Positions 50,192-58,710 of a DNA stretch of 64,000 bases are shown in pieces; position 1 is the stretch's first letter, and every line of letters begins with the position of its first letter. The position numbers and the translations under genes are program-made. The DNA comes from Adlercreutzia rubneri (GTDB lineage Bacteria > Actinomycetota > Coriobacteriia > Coriobacteriales > Eggerthellaceae). The stretch is taken from the NCBI RefSeq assembly GCF_009755265.1, contig NZ_WPOO01000005.1:62001-126000 (forward strand), written 5' to 3'. The notes under the pieces are model-generated. The model saw nothing but the letters and a program-made list of their open reading frames with translations, had not been told where the DNA came from and made no database searches.

Positions 50192-51814
50192 CTAGCTTTT
50201 GTCCTGGAGACATTCTACAAGCTTGGCCAGCTCGGCAGCCGAATGCACGCCCGTCTTCGTGTAAATGGCATGAACGTGCGAGCGCACCGTGGCCACCGAC
50301 ACCACCAGCACGTCGCTGATCTCCCGCGGACGCTTGTTGCGAGCGAGCAGGCGCAGCACCTCGGCTTCGCGCTCGGTCAGGCCGAACTGGGCCGCCAGGG
50401 CCGAGCAGCGCTCGTCGCGGGTGCGCTCGTAGCGGCCACGCGGATCCTCGTGGGGCAGAAGGCCCCAAACCGTCTTGGCGTACTTCTCCGAGTTCATGTT
50501 GAAGGTGACGAGCACAAGCAGGACGAACACCGCCGTGCCGATGACGGAGAAGGCCGCGGTATCCAGCACCACGTGCTCGTACACCGTGCTGCCGATGAGG
50601 TTGCCAAGCAGAAAGCCGACCGACCGAATGAGGAAGGCGCGTCCGAACACCTGGGAGGGCGCGGCGTTAATGATCCGGCTGATCACCGAGCAGGCCATGG
50701 CAAGCAACGCGTCGAAGTAGTAGAGGGCGCAGGCCTGCATGATGAGGGCCGGCAAAAACTCGCTGCTGTTGGTAAGCGGACCGAGGAGCGCCGCCACGCA
50801 GACGACGGGGAACACGAAACGATAAAAGCGGTTCCAAATGAGCGAGACGTCCACGCCGCGGCCGTGGCGCAGCGTGACGGCGAACAGGGCGAGCGCCACC
50901 ACGGCGCCGACGAGGAACGACGCCACCCGCGCCACCACCCCCAAAGGCAGCGCCAAGGGGATGACGTGGAGGAAGCCGAACACCATGCCGTAGACGCCGA
51001 CGATAATGAAGAGTCGCGCGCACAGCGGCACCGCGCGGTTGGGCCCGGTGGATTCGCGCGCGCCGGCGGCATCGTCGACGCTGGCCGCCGCGCCCGAACC
51101 TCCGTCCCCTTCCGCCCCTGCCGTCTTCCCGCCATCGGGTGCGGTGCGGATGGGAGCGAAGACGACGGCAGCGTAGCCTTCGCGGAAGCACGAACCGGGA
51201 ACCATGGCCCGCGCCAGACAGAAAGCCGCCGCCGGCACGAGGGCCAGGTGCAACAGCTCGAAGACCACCGGGGCGACCGTGGCCTCCAGCATGCTGAAGA
51301 GTCCCTGCACCACTAATGTCGTGCAGCCGATTACCGTCACGATGGTGGTCATGAACAGCCTTGTGCCCACCGCCCAGGCCACTTGGCTTAGGGCCACGAA
51401 GAACCAGGCGCCGGCCGCCGCCCCGAAGAACTGCACCGCCACCACGGCGAAAAGGCCGCGCGGCTCTGCCAAACACCAGTAGAACGCGAGCACGTCGACG
51501 AAGACCGCGACGAAGAAAACGACCCAGAATGCGCCGTCGCCCACGAGGCGGGAGAAACGCCGGCTGCTGATCTGGGTGAAGGCGTAGCCGAAGACGAGGC
51601 CGAGCGAATGGGCGTCGCAGGAGAAGGCCCTCACGTTGACCGGCGCGCCCCACAGCGGCGCCATATCCAGCACCCAGCTGGCGGCCTCATGCAGAAGCAT
51701 CGCCGCGGATGCCAGGGCTACAAGCGCCCCTACGGCCCACCAGTAGCCAGCCGGCGCCTCCCCCGGCCTCTGCCCGGAACGATTTTTCCGTGCCGTCTCC
51801 TCTTCCATGCGCAT
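50192..51814 (-). CDS. LuxR-family regulator with about 12 membrane segments (module 2)
   Basis: Protein of 540 residues, paralogous along its length to the regulator at 45434. Shared segments include LLHEAASW, VFGFLHVIPLAL, LWNRFY and KYAKTVWGLLPHED. A disordered insertion of about 50 residues (near 235-285) is Gly/Asp/Ala-rich. The C-terminal helix-turn-helix is LTEREAEVLRLLARNKRPREISDVLVVS. It diverges from the triheme gene at 52126, and two palindromes lie in the 311-nt gap. Confidence 0.88.
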   Translation of the reverse strand: MRMEEETARKNRSGQRPGEAPAGYWWAVGALVALASAAMLLHEAASWVLDMAPLWGAPVNVRAFSCDAHSLGLVFGYAFTQISSRRFSRLVGDGAFWVVFFVAVFVDVLAFYWCLAEPRGLFAVVAVQFFGAAAGAWFFVALSQVAWAVGTRLFMTTIVTVIGCTTLVVQGLFSMLEATVAPVVFELLHLALVPAAAFCLARAMVPGSCFREGYAAVVFAPIRTAPDGGKTAGAEGDGGSGAAASVDDAAGARESTGPNRAVPLCARLFIIVGVYGMVFGFLHVIPLALPLGVVARVASFLVGAVVALALFAVTLRHGRGVDVSLIWNRFYRFVFPVVCVAALLGPLTNSSEFLPALIMQACALYYFDALLAMACSVISRIINAAPSQVFGRAFLIRSVGFLLGNLIGSTVYEHVVLDTAAFSVIGTAVFVLLVLVTFNMNSEKYAKTVWGLLPHEDPRGRYERTRDERCSALAAQFGLTEREAEVLRLLARNKRPREISDVLVVSVATVRSHVHAIYTKTGVHSAAELAKLVECLQDKS

Positions 51815-51958
51815 CTCTCCCTCCCCTTGCTCGCCCTCGCGTCCCGCCGCGGCCGCACGCGACGCGAGGATCGCCGTCGGCCGCTGACAATACGCACTCT
51901 GCGGTCCGTAATGCGCTAATCAGCCAACTCAATCATATCACTAGGCCTTCCTTTGAAA

Positions 51959-51975
51959 TCAACAAGAGTTGTTGA
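51959..51975. promoter_or_regulatory. Operator-like palindrome 1 of module 2
   Basis: TCAACAA-GAG-TTGTTGA, perfect 7-bp arms. Centre 51967. Confidence 0.55.
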
Positions 51976-51990
51976 GATGGCTCGGCAAGC

Positions 51991-52007
51991 TCAACAAACG
52001 TTGCTGA
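51991..52007. promoter_or_regulatory. Operator-like palindrome 2 of module 2
   Basis: TCAACAA-ACG-TTGCTGA, one mismatch. Centre 51999, exactly 32 bp from palindrome 1, so both face the same side of the helix. A weak -10 (TAAAGT, 52030-52035) would place the centres near -43 and -75, typical for an activator. Confidence 0.55.
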
Positions 52008-52044
52008 TTTCCCGAAAGGCTCGCCTCTCTAAAGTGATGCTTGC

Positions 52045-52085
52045 CGGACGGGGCCCATCACGCCTCCCTGGGTGCGCCCCGTCCG
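52045..52085 (+). other. 5' UTR hairpin of module 2
   Basis: Perfect 10-bp arms CGGACGGGGC/GCCCCGTCCG enclose 21 nt upstream of the triheme gene ribosome site. It may stabilise the message. Confidence 0.45.
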
Positions 52086-52125
52086 ACGAGTGGCTACATC
52101 TTCAACGGAAAGGAAGGAGAAGAGG

Positions 52126-53715
52126 ATGAAAGCACAAGAGAGCAAGGGCACGTCCCGCCTGCTTGTGGCCATAGCCGTGATGGCGGCCGTGGCGGCGCTG
52201 GCGCTCGCGCTGTGGGGGTGCGCACCCCAGGCCACCACGACCATGGCGGCCACGGGCGGCGACGGGGAGACGACGGAGGAGACCGCTGCGTCGTCGATGT
52301 ACCCCGACTTCACCGACAGGACCTCCGGCAACTTCAACGACACCTTCAGCACCACGGACATGCTGAACGCCGGCAACCGCGGATGCAACGCGTGCCACGA
52401 GGATTTGTGGGACGTCATGAACATGAAGGACGGCTACAACCACATCCTGACCCACGTGGGCTACGACAAGGCGCTCACCTATCAGGACTGCGAGCCGTGC
52501 CACCGCGGCCACACAGCGCTCACCGGCCCGTACCTGGGCGACCTCATTCACGCGGCCCATTACGGCAGCAAGGTCTTCCAGGAGGCCAACGGCAACTGCT
52601 GGAGCTGCCATGCCATGAACTCCGCCGGCAACCAGGGCGACTACCAGCTGGTGCTGTGGGACGACTTCTACGATGAACCGGCGCTGGGCGGCTACCCGAA
52701 CATCGACGGCAACGAAGCTGAGCAGGCCTGGGTCGACTCCCGCGGCTTCTTCGGCGGCTTCATCAATGGTATGACCCAGGATGCGGCGCCGTCCATCGAT
52801 GTCACGCTGGATCAGTCCATCACCGACCACGACGACGTGTTCATCGTGAACAACTGGGGCCCCGAGGTCACCGAGAAGAACGGCGAGCCCTTCAGCTTCG
52901 ACGCCGTGTGCAGCGAGGAGAACACCGTGAGCCTCACCGGCGTGAAGAACCCCCGCTCGTTCACGAAAGCCGAACTTGAGGCCATGCCCCAGACCGAGTT
53001 CACCATGGCGCTGGCCTGCGCCACCAACGGCCGCGGGGGCTCGCTCGTTTCCAACATCCCCATGTCGGGTGTGTCGGTGGCCTACCTCATCGAGCAGTGC
53101 GGAGGTTTGGCCGACGGCGTGAACGCCGTGAACGCCACGGGCTACGACGGCTGGCAGGCCTTCCCGCCCATGAATCTGGAGGCGAGCACCTACACCGAGG
53201 ACGCCTACATTGCCCTGAAGTACTACGGCGAGGATCTGAGCCAGGACGACGGCGCACCCATGACGCTCGTGTCGCTGGGCAACCCCGGCGCGCGCCAGGT
53301 GAAGCACGTCAAGTCCATCGATTTCACTCAGGACGAGACCTTCTTCGAAGGCCCGATGATGGCCGAGTCCGACGAGCCCTCCCCAAGCTATCCCATCAAC
53401 GGCATGTGGTTCCAGGAAGACGGTGTCACCACCAAGGTGGGCGAGCCGGTGACCCTGACCGGTGCCGTGTACAGCTGGAACCGCGTCGTGGGAGACCTGG
53501 CCAGCGTCAACTTCAGCTTCGACATGGGCAAGACCTGGCAAGACGTGAAGATCGCCGATCAGGTCACCGACTTCGATCCGTTCCAATGGGTCACCTATTC
53601 CCTGGATTGGACGCCGAGCAAGGCGGGCAAATACCAGGTGAAGCTGCAGGCCACGGACGCGAACGGCGTCCAGATGAAGAAGCCCGTCACGCTGTTCGTG
53701 AACGTCGAGGAATAG
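52126..53715 (+). CDS. Triheme cytochrome c fused to a sulfite-oxidase-like molybdenum domain, lipoprotein (module 2)
   Basis: Protein of 529 residues, a close paralogue of the product at 47247. ATG follows the same AAGGAAGGAGAAGAGG leader. The signal ends in LWGC. Haem motifs are CNACH, CEPCH and CWSCH. The molybdenum-ligand candidate is Cys298 in ACATNGRGG. The Ig-like domain ends the chain. The largest difference from module 1 is around residues 200-225, after the third haem (GFFGGFINGMTQDAAPSI in place of GKDSSDAIGFNNRMD), which may relate to substrate. The pair of genes and their spacing repeat module 1, so a tandem duplication is the likely origin. Confidence 0.8.
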   Translation: MKAQESKGTSRLLVAIAVMAAVAALALALWGCAPQATTTMAATGGDGETTEETAASSMYPDFTDRTSGNFNDTFSTTDMLNAGNRGCNACHEDLWDVMNMKDGYNHILTHVGYDKALTYQDCEPCHRGHTALTGPYLGDLIHAAHYGSKVFQEANGNCWSCHAMNSAGNQGDYQLVLWDDFYDEPALGGYPNIDGNEAEQAWVDSRGFFGGFINGMTQDAAPSIDVTLDQSITDHDDVFIVNNWGPEVTEKNGEPFSFDAVCSEENTVSLTGVKNPRSFTKAELEAMPQTEFTMALACATNGRGGSLVSNIPMSGVSVAYLIEQCGGLADGVNAVNATGYDGWQAFPPMNLEASTYTEDAYIALKYYGEDLSQDDGAPMTLVSLGNPGARQVKHVKSIDFTQDETFFEGPMMAESDEPSPSYPINGMWFQEDGVTTKVGEPVTLTGAVYSWNRVVGDLASVNFSFDMGKTWQDVKIADQVTDFDPFQWVTYSLDWTPSKAGKYQVKLQATDANGVQMKKPVTLFVNVEE

Positions 53716-53734
53716 AAAGGGACGGTGACATTCC

Positions 53735-54229
53735 ATGAAATCTCAGACTGTTAAGACCATCGGCGGCGTGATGAGCGCGGTGGCCCTCATCTCCGGAGGC
53801 GCCGGCGTGGCCCAGGCCGCTACCATCGAGCCTGCGGCAGCCGCTCCGGCATCTGTGACCACCCTGGCTGCCGCAGATGTCGCAGACACCGAGGCCCCTG
53901 CGCGCGCCGTGGAGGGAACCTTTAGCTACACGCAGGACGCCGTGTCCTCCAACGCCGAGATAAGCGGCGTTTTCTGCAAGGCGGCCGCCACGCTGTGCGC
54001 GTCGCTGCCCACTTACGGCTGCGAGGCCGTCAAGGCCGCGGCCGTCACCGTGGCGGGCCCCAACGCCTCGTTCACGGCCACCGTGGACGAGCTGGCCGGC
54101 GAGGAGGAAGCGACCTCCTACGTGATGGCCTGCTCCTGCGCTACCAACGTTGCCGGCGGCGGCGCCATCGCCAACGCCGAGGTCGAGGGCGTCTCTCTGG
54201 AAACCCTCGTTCAGATGGCCTGCGCCTAA
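53735..54229 (+). CDS. Exported cysteine-rich small protein (module 2)
   Basis: Protein of 164 residues, paralogue of the product at 48862 with all six cysteines conserved. The signal ends in AQA; the linker has diverged while the globular part is nearly identical (CKAAATLCASLPTYGCEA, then ACSCATNVAGGG). It lies 19 nt after the enzyme gene with the same GAAAGGGACGGTGAC leader. Strong conservation of the domain against a drifting linker argues that the protein is under selection. Confidence 0.72.
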   Translation: MKSQTVKTIGGVMSAVALISGGAGVAQAATIEPAAAAPASVTTLAAADVADTEAPARAVEGTFSYTQDAVSSNAEISGVFCKAAATLCASLPTYGCEAVKAAAVTVAGPNASFTATVDELAGEEEATSYVMACSCATNVAGGGAIANAEVEGVSLETLVQMACA

Positions 54230-54295
54230 GAAAGAGCGCGCTGTCGCCCGAAACTTGAAGGGCTCGACGCGCCCAGCGCCACCTGCCTCCCCCTC

Positions 54296-54326
54296 GGCCC
54301 GGAAGCCCTCGCTTCCGGGCCTTTTC
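54296..54326 (+). terminator. Terminator of module 2
   Basis: Perfect 10-bp stem GGCCCGGAAG/CTTCCGGGCC with a 6-nt loop followed by TTTTCC. Confidence 0.85.
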
Positions 54327-54389
54327 CATAGGCAAAGGATGCAAACCCGTAGCACGAAGCCGCTTTTTGCCTTCCGCTTCAACGCAGAT

Positions 54390-54520
54390 CGACATTTTCC
54401 CGCCTCTGGCTATTGTGTTACCTAGGCATAACTTTAAGCTTATCAAGAAAATGCCTGGTCACAGCTTCGCAAGAAAGCCTAGTCCTCAATACGCCCGTAG
54501 CCAGAGACGGAAAAATGTCG
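54390..54520. repeat. 131-bp inverted-repeat element at the ribosomal operon boundary
   Basis: Arms of 23 bp at 54390-54412 and 54498-54520 match at 21 positions. An inner pair (CCTAGGCAT near 54421, ATGCCTGG near 54453) nests inside. The arms share a GGAAAA(A)TGT core with the elements at 41064-41345. It fills the gap between module 2 and the rplW terminator and has no gene. Confidence 0.6.
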
Positions 54521-54569
54521 GAGACGACCGAGCGACAGGGCAAAAACCCGCCTCGGGCTACGGCTCGCA

Positions 54570-54604
54570 GCAAAAAGGCCGGCCCCTTTGCGGGAGCCGG
54601 CCTT
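54570..54604 (-). terminator. Terminator of the rpsL-rplW operon
   Basis: On the minus strand AAGGCCGGC/GCCGGCCTT (9 bp) closes with TTTTT, 44 nt past the rplW stop. It shows that transcription ends here instead of continuing to rplB. Confidence 0.9.
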
Positions 54605-54647
54605 GGTTTCTCGGGCTTTCGGCCCTTGGCGCGATGAGCGCTTGAAG

Positions 54648-54935
54648 CTAGGAAGCGAAGATCTCGATGGTCTCGCCCTCGGCCAGGGTGACCATGGCCT
54701 TCTTCCAGGTGCGGGTGCGACCCTCCTGGTAGCGAACGCGCTTCGGCTTCGACTTCACGTTCAGGGTGTTCACCTTGACCACCTTCACGTTGAAGATAGC
54801 CTCGATAGCCTGGCGAATCTCAACCTTGTTGGCGTCCTTGGCCACCTCGAAGGTGTAGACGTTGTTCTCCATAGCGTCGTAGCTGTGCTCCGTGATGACG
54901 GGGCGGATGATGACGTCGCGGGGATCCTTCTCCAT
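54648..54935 (-). CDS. rplW: 50S ribosomal protein L23
   Basis: Protein of 95 residues at the peptide exit, docking site for trigger factor and SRP. DVIIRPVITEHSYDAMENN and NKVEIRQAIEAIFNVKV are diagnostic. It overlaps rplD by one base and is the last gene of its operon. Confidence 0.96.
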   Translation of the reverse strand: MEKDPRDVIIRPVITEHSYDAMENNVYTFEVAKDANKVEIRQAIEAIFNVKVVKVNTLNVKSKPKRVRYQEGRTRTWKKAMVTLAEGETIEIFAS

Positions 54936-55561
54936 TATGCAAGCACCTCCTCAATGCGGGCCAGGCACGGCTCGGCGATAACGAGGGCCTTGTTGTCGAC
55001 CAGCTCGTAGGTGTTGATATCGCCCACCGGCAGAATGTTCACCTCGGGGATGTTGCGGAAAGACAGGAAAGCCTCGATGTCCTCGTTGCCGATGACCACG
55101 CAGATGCGCTTGCCCTCGAGACCCAGCGCCTTGATGAGCGCCACGGCGTCCTTGGTGCAGGGCTTCTCGAAGTCCATGTCCTTCACAATGAACAGCTCGC
55201 CGTCGGCCAGCTTGGCGGAGAGAGCCGAGCGCATAGCCAGCTTGATCTCCTTCTTGTTGACCTTCTGGTCGTAGCTGCGGGTGTGGGGGCCGAACACGGT
55301 ACCGCCGCCGACCCACTGGGGAGCGCGAATGGTACCCTGACGGGCACGGCCGGTGCCCTTCTGACGCCACGGCTTCTTGCCGCCGCCGCGAACCATGCCG
55401 CGGGTGCGCGTGTTGGCGGTGCCCTGGCGCCAGGATGCCTGCTGCGCCTTCACGGTGCGATGCATCACAGGCACGTTCGGCTCGATGGCGAACACGGCGT
55501 CGGAAAGCTCGACCGTGCCGGCGGCAGCGCCCTTCACGTCCTTAATCTCAATAGTTGCCAT
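54935..55561 (-). CDS. rplD: 50S ribosomal protein L4
   Basis: Protein of 208 residues. The tunnel loop GGGKKPWRQKGTGRARQGTIRAP-type segment lies at about residues 60-80 and looks intact. In E. coli L4 represses the S10 operon; no matching leader is evident upstream of rpsJ here, where rpsJ directly follows fusA. Confidence 0.97.
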   Translation of the reverse strand: MATIEIKDVKGAAAGTVELSDAVFAIEPNVPVMHRTVKAQQASWRQGTANTRTRGMVRGGGKKPWRQKGTGRARQGTIRAPQWVGGGTVFGPHTRSYDQKVNKKEIKLAMRSALSAKLADGELFIVKDMDFEKPCTKDAVALIKALGLEGKRICVVIGNEDIEAFLSFRNIPEVNILPVGDINTYELVDNKALVIAEPCLARIEEVLA

Positions 55562-55595
55562 AGTTGCTGTAACTCCTTGTTACCGATCGTTCCAA

Positions 55596-56216
55596 TTAAG
55601 CCATGCGGACGCGGACGATGCCGTTCTTGCCGCCGGGCACCGCACCCTTGACCAGGATGAGGTTCTGCTCCTCGTCGATGCGAACAACCTCGAGGTTCTT
55701 CACGGTGACGGTGTCGCAGCCCATGTGGCCAGGCAGGCGCAGGCCCTTGAACACGCGGGACGGCGTGGCGCACTGGCCCACGGAACCGGGGGCGCGATGG
55801 AAGTGCGCGCCGTGGCCGCCCGGGCCGCCGGCGAAGCCGTAGCGCTTCATGACGCCGGCGAAGCCCTTGCCCTTGGACGTGCCGGTCACGTCGACCTTCT
55901 TCACGTCGGCGAAGGCCGCGACGGTCTGCTCGTCGCCCACCTTGTACTCGCCGGCGTTCTCGACGCGAACCTCGCGCAGGTAGCGCTTCGGCTCGGCGCC
56001 CTGGGCGTCGAAGTGGCCCTGCATGGGCTTGTTCACGCGACGGGGCTTGATGTAGCCGAAGCCCATCTGCACGGCCTCGTAGCCGTCGGTATCCACGGTC
56101 TTCACCTGGCACACGGTGTTCGGCTCGGCCTGGATAACGGTGACCGGGACGATGCGGTCCTGGTCGTCGAAGATCTGGGTCATGCCGATCTTCTTGCCAT
56201 AGATAGCGTTAATCAT
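55596..56216 (-). CDS. rplC: 50S ribosomal protein L3
   Basis: Protein of 206 residues. MINAIYGKKIGMTQIFD at the start and the central GFAGVMKRYGFAGGPGGHGAHFHR loop, which reaches the peptidyl transferase centre, are typical. Confidence 0.97.
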   Translation of the reverse strand: MINAIYGKKIGMTQIFDDQDRIVPVTVIQAEPNTVCQVKTVDTDGYEAVQMGFGYIKPRRVNKPMQGHFDAQGAEPKRYLREVRVENAGEYKVGDEQTVAAFADVKKVDVTGTSKGKGFAGVMKRYGFAGGPGGHGAHFHRAPGSVGQCATPSRVFKGLRLPGHMGCDTVTVKNLEVVRIDEEQNLILVKGAVPGGKNGIVRVRMA

Positions 56217-56230
56217 GTCCCAAACCTCCT

Positions 56231-56539
56231 TTACAGCTTGATCTCGATGTCAACGCCAGCGGGGAGATCGAGACGCATCAGGGAGTCAACCGTGTTGGGG
56301 GTCGGCTCGAGGATGTCGATCAGGCGCTTGTGGGTGCGCATCTCGAACTGCTCGCGGGAGTCCTTGTTCACATGGGGCCCACGGATGACGCAGTACAGGT
56401 TGCGCTCCGTCGGCAGCGGAATAGGACCGGAAACCTTGGCACCCGTCTTCTGAGCGGTATCGACGATGAGGCGCGTGGACTGATCCACGATCTCATGATC
56501 GTATCCCTTGAGACGGATGCGAATCTTCTGACTTGCCAC
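56231..56539 (-). CDS. rpsJ: 30S ribosomal protein S10
   Basis: Protein of 102 residues with a GTG start. IRIRLKGYDHEIVDQS, then GPIPLPTERNLYCV and LDLPAGVDIEIKL identify S10. It follows fusA by 38 nt. No tuf gene lies between fusA and rpsJ, unlike many bacteria. Confidence 0.97.
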   Translation of the reverse strand: MASQKIRIRLKGYDHEIVDQSTRLIVDTAQKTGAKVSGPIPLPTERNLYCVIRGPHVNKDSREQFEMRTHKRLIDILEPTPNTVDSLMRLDLPAGVDIEIKL

Positions 56540-56577
56540 TTACATTACCTCCAAATAGAAGTTTCTCTGAGGGCGCC

Positions 56578-58695
56578 TTAGGCGTTGCCGCCGGCCTTGC
56601 TGATGATCTCGTCCTGCACGGACTTGGGCACGGGCTCGTAGGAGTCCATCTGCATGGTGTACACGGCGCGGCCCTGCGTACCGGAACGCAGGTCGGTCGC
56701 GTAGCCGAACATGTTGCCCAGCGGAACCTTCGCCTCGATGACGACGGCGTTTCCACGCTGCTCCTGGCCCTGAATAAGACCACGACGGCTGGGAATGTCA
56801 CCCATGACGAAGCCGGTGTACTCCTCGGGCGTCTCAACCTCGACAGCCATGACGGGCTCCAGGATGACCGGGTTGGATTTGCGCAGGGCGTCCTTGATGG
56901 CCATGGAACCGGCCACCTTGAAGGCGGCCTCGGAGGAGTCCACGTCGTGGTAGGAACCGTCGATCAGCTCGACCTTCACGTCCTCGACCGGGTAGCCAGC
57001 CAGAACGCCGGAGTTCAGCGCCTCCTGGATGCCCTTGTCGATGGAGGGGATGTACTCCTTGGGCACCACGCCGCCGACGATCTTGTTGACGAACTCGTAG
57101 CCCTTGCCAGCCTCCTGCGGGTACATGTTGATGACCGCGTGTCCGTACTGGCCGCGGCCGCCGGACTGGCGAACGAACTTGCCCTCGGCGTTCATGACCT
57201 CGTGGCCCGGACGCTCGCGATAGGCTACCTGCGGCTTGCCCACGTTCGCCTCGACCTTGAACTCACGCAGCAGGCGATCGACGATGATCTCGAGGTGCAG
57301 CTCGCCCATGCCGGCGATGATGGTCTGACCAGTCTCATGGTTGGTGGACACGCGGAAAGTCGGGTCCTCCTCGGCGAGCTTCTGCAGGGCGATGGCCATC
57401 TTGTCCTGCTCGGCCTTGGTCTTGGGCTCCACGGCGATGTCGATAACCGGATCGGCGAACTCCATGGACTCCAGGATGACGGGAGCGTCCTCGGCGCACA
57501 GGGAGTCACCGGTGGAGGTGTCTTTCAGACCCACAACAGCAACGATGTCGCCAGCGGACACGGCGTCGATGTCGACGCGCTGGTTGGAGTGCATCTGCAG
57601 CAGACGGCCGATGCGCTCTTTCTTGCCCTTCGTGGCGTTCAGCACGTAGCTGCCGGCGTCCAGATGGCCGGAGTACACACGCAGGTAGGTGAGCTTGCCC
57701 ACATAGGGGTCGGTCATGATCTTGAAGGCCAACGAAGCGAACGGAGCCTTCGGATCGGCCGGACGCTCCTCTTCCTCGCCGGTGTCGGGGTTGGTACCCT
57801 TGATCGGCGGGATGTCCACCGGGGAGGGCATGTAGTCGACCACGGCGTCCAGCAGCTCCTGCACACCCTTGTTCTTGTAGGCGGAGCCCACGAACACGGG
57901 GTTGATCTGGCAGGCGATAACACCCTTGCGGATGGCGGCCTTCAGCTCGTCGACGGAGATCTCCTCCTCCATGAGGACCTTCTCCATCAGCTCGTCGTCG
58001 CAGTCGGCGGCGGCCTCAAGCAGCTCCTGGTGGTACAGCTCGGCATCTTCCTTGAACTCGGCCGGGATCTCGGCCATGGGCTCGGGGTAAGTCATACCCT
58101 TGTCGTCGGCCTTGAAGTCCCAGGCAGTCATGGTCACGAGGTCCACGATGCCCCAGAAGTTATCCTCGGCACCCATGGGAATCTGGGCGGCCACGGCCTT
58201 CGCATCCAGACGGTCGCGCATGGTCTGGATGGCATGGAAGAAGTCGGCACCCACGCGGTCGTACTTGTTGATGAAGGCGATGCGGGGCACGCCGTAGCGC
58301 TCGGCCTGGCGCCACACCGTCTCGGACTGCGGCTGCACGCCGGCAACGGCGTCGAACACGGCGACGGTGCCGTCGAGCACGCGCAGGGAGCGCTCCACCT
58401 CGGCCGTGAAGTCCACGTGGCCGGGGGTGTCGATGATCTGGAAGCGGTATTCCTTGCCGTCGGACGCGCCGCCGGGGTACTTCCAAAAGCAGGTGGTGGC
58501 TGCAGCGGTGATAGTCACGCCGCGCTCCTGCTCCTGGACCATCCAGTCCATGGTGGCAGCGCCGTCGTGCACCTCGCCGATCTTATGAGTTTTGCCCGTG
58601 TAGTAGAGGATGCGCTCGGTCGTGGTGGTCTTGCCTGCATCGATGTGGGCCATGATGCCGATGTTGCGCGTATCCCTCAGATCGATTTTAGCCAT
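56578..58695 (-). CDS. fusA: Translation elongation factor G
   Basis: Protein of 705 residues. The GTPase domain has AHIDAGKTTTTER (P-loop), DTPGHVDF and NKYDRVGAD (Tyr in the NKxD element). Domains II-V follow, with GMGELHLEIIVDRL and the C-terminal FGYATDLRSGTQGRAVYTM. EF-G drives translocation and, with the recycling factor, ribosome splitting. It lies 15 nt after rpsG. Confidence 0.98.
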   Translation of the reverse strand: MAKIDLRDTRNIGIMAHIDAGKTTTTERILYYTGKTHKIGEVHDGAATMDWMVQEQERGVTITAAATTCFWKYPGGASDGKEYRFQIIDTPGHVDFTAEVERSLRVLDGTVAVFDAVAGVQPQSETVWRQAERYGVPRIAFINKYDRVGADFFHAIQTMRDRLDAKAVAAQIPMGAEDNFWGIVDLVTMTAWDFKADDKGMTYPEPMAEIPAEFKEDAELYHQELLEAAADCDDELMEKVLMEEEISVDELKAAIRKGVIACQINPVFVGSAYKNKGVQELLDAVVDYMPSPVDIPPIKGTNPDTGEEEERPADPKAPFASLAFKIMTDPYVGKLTYLRVYSGHLDAGSYVLNATKGKKERIGRLLQMHSNQRVDIDAVSAGDIVAVVGLKDTSTGDSLCAEDAPVILESMEFADPVIDIAVEPKTKAEQDKMAIALQKLAEEDPTFRVSTNHETGQTIIAGMGELHLEIIVDRLLREFKVEANVGKPQVAYRERPGHEVMNAEGKFVRQSGGRGQYGHAVINMYPQEAGKGYEFVNKIVGGVVPKEYIPSIDKGIQEALNSGVLAGYPVEDVKVELIDGSYHDVDSSEAAFKVAGSMAIKDALRKSNPVILEPVMAVEVETPEEYTGFVMGDIPSRRGLIQGQEQRGNAVVIEAKVPLGNMFGYATDLRSGTQGRAVYTMQMDSYEPVPKSVQDEIISKAGGNA

Positions 58696-58710
58696 GTATC
58701 TTCACCAGCC

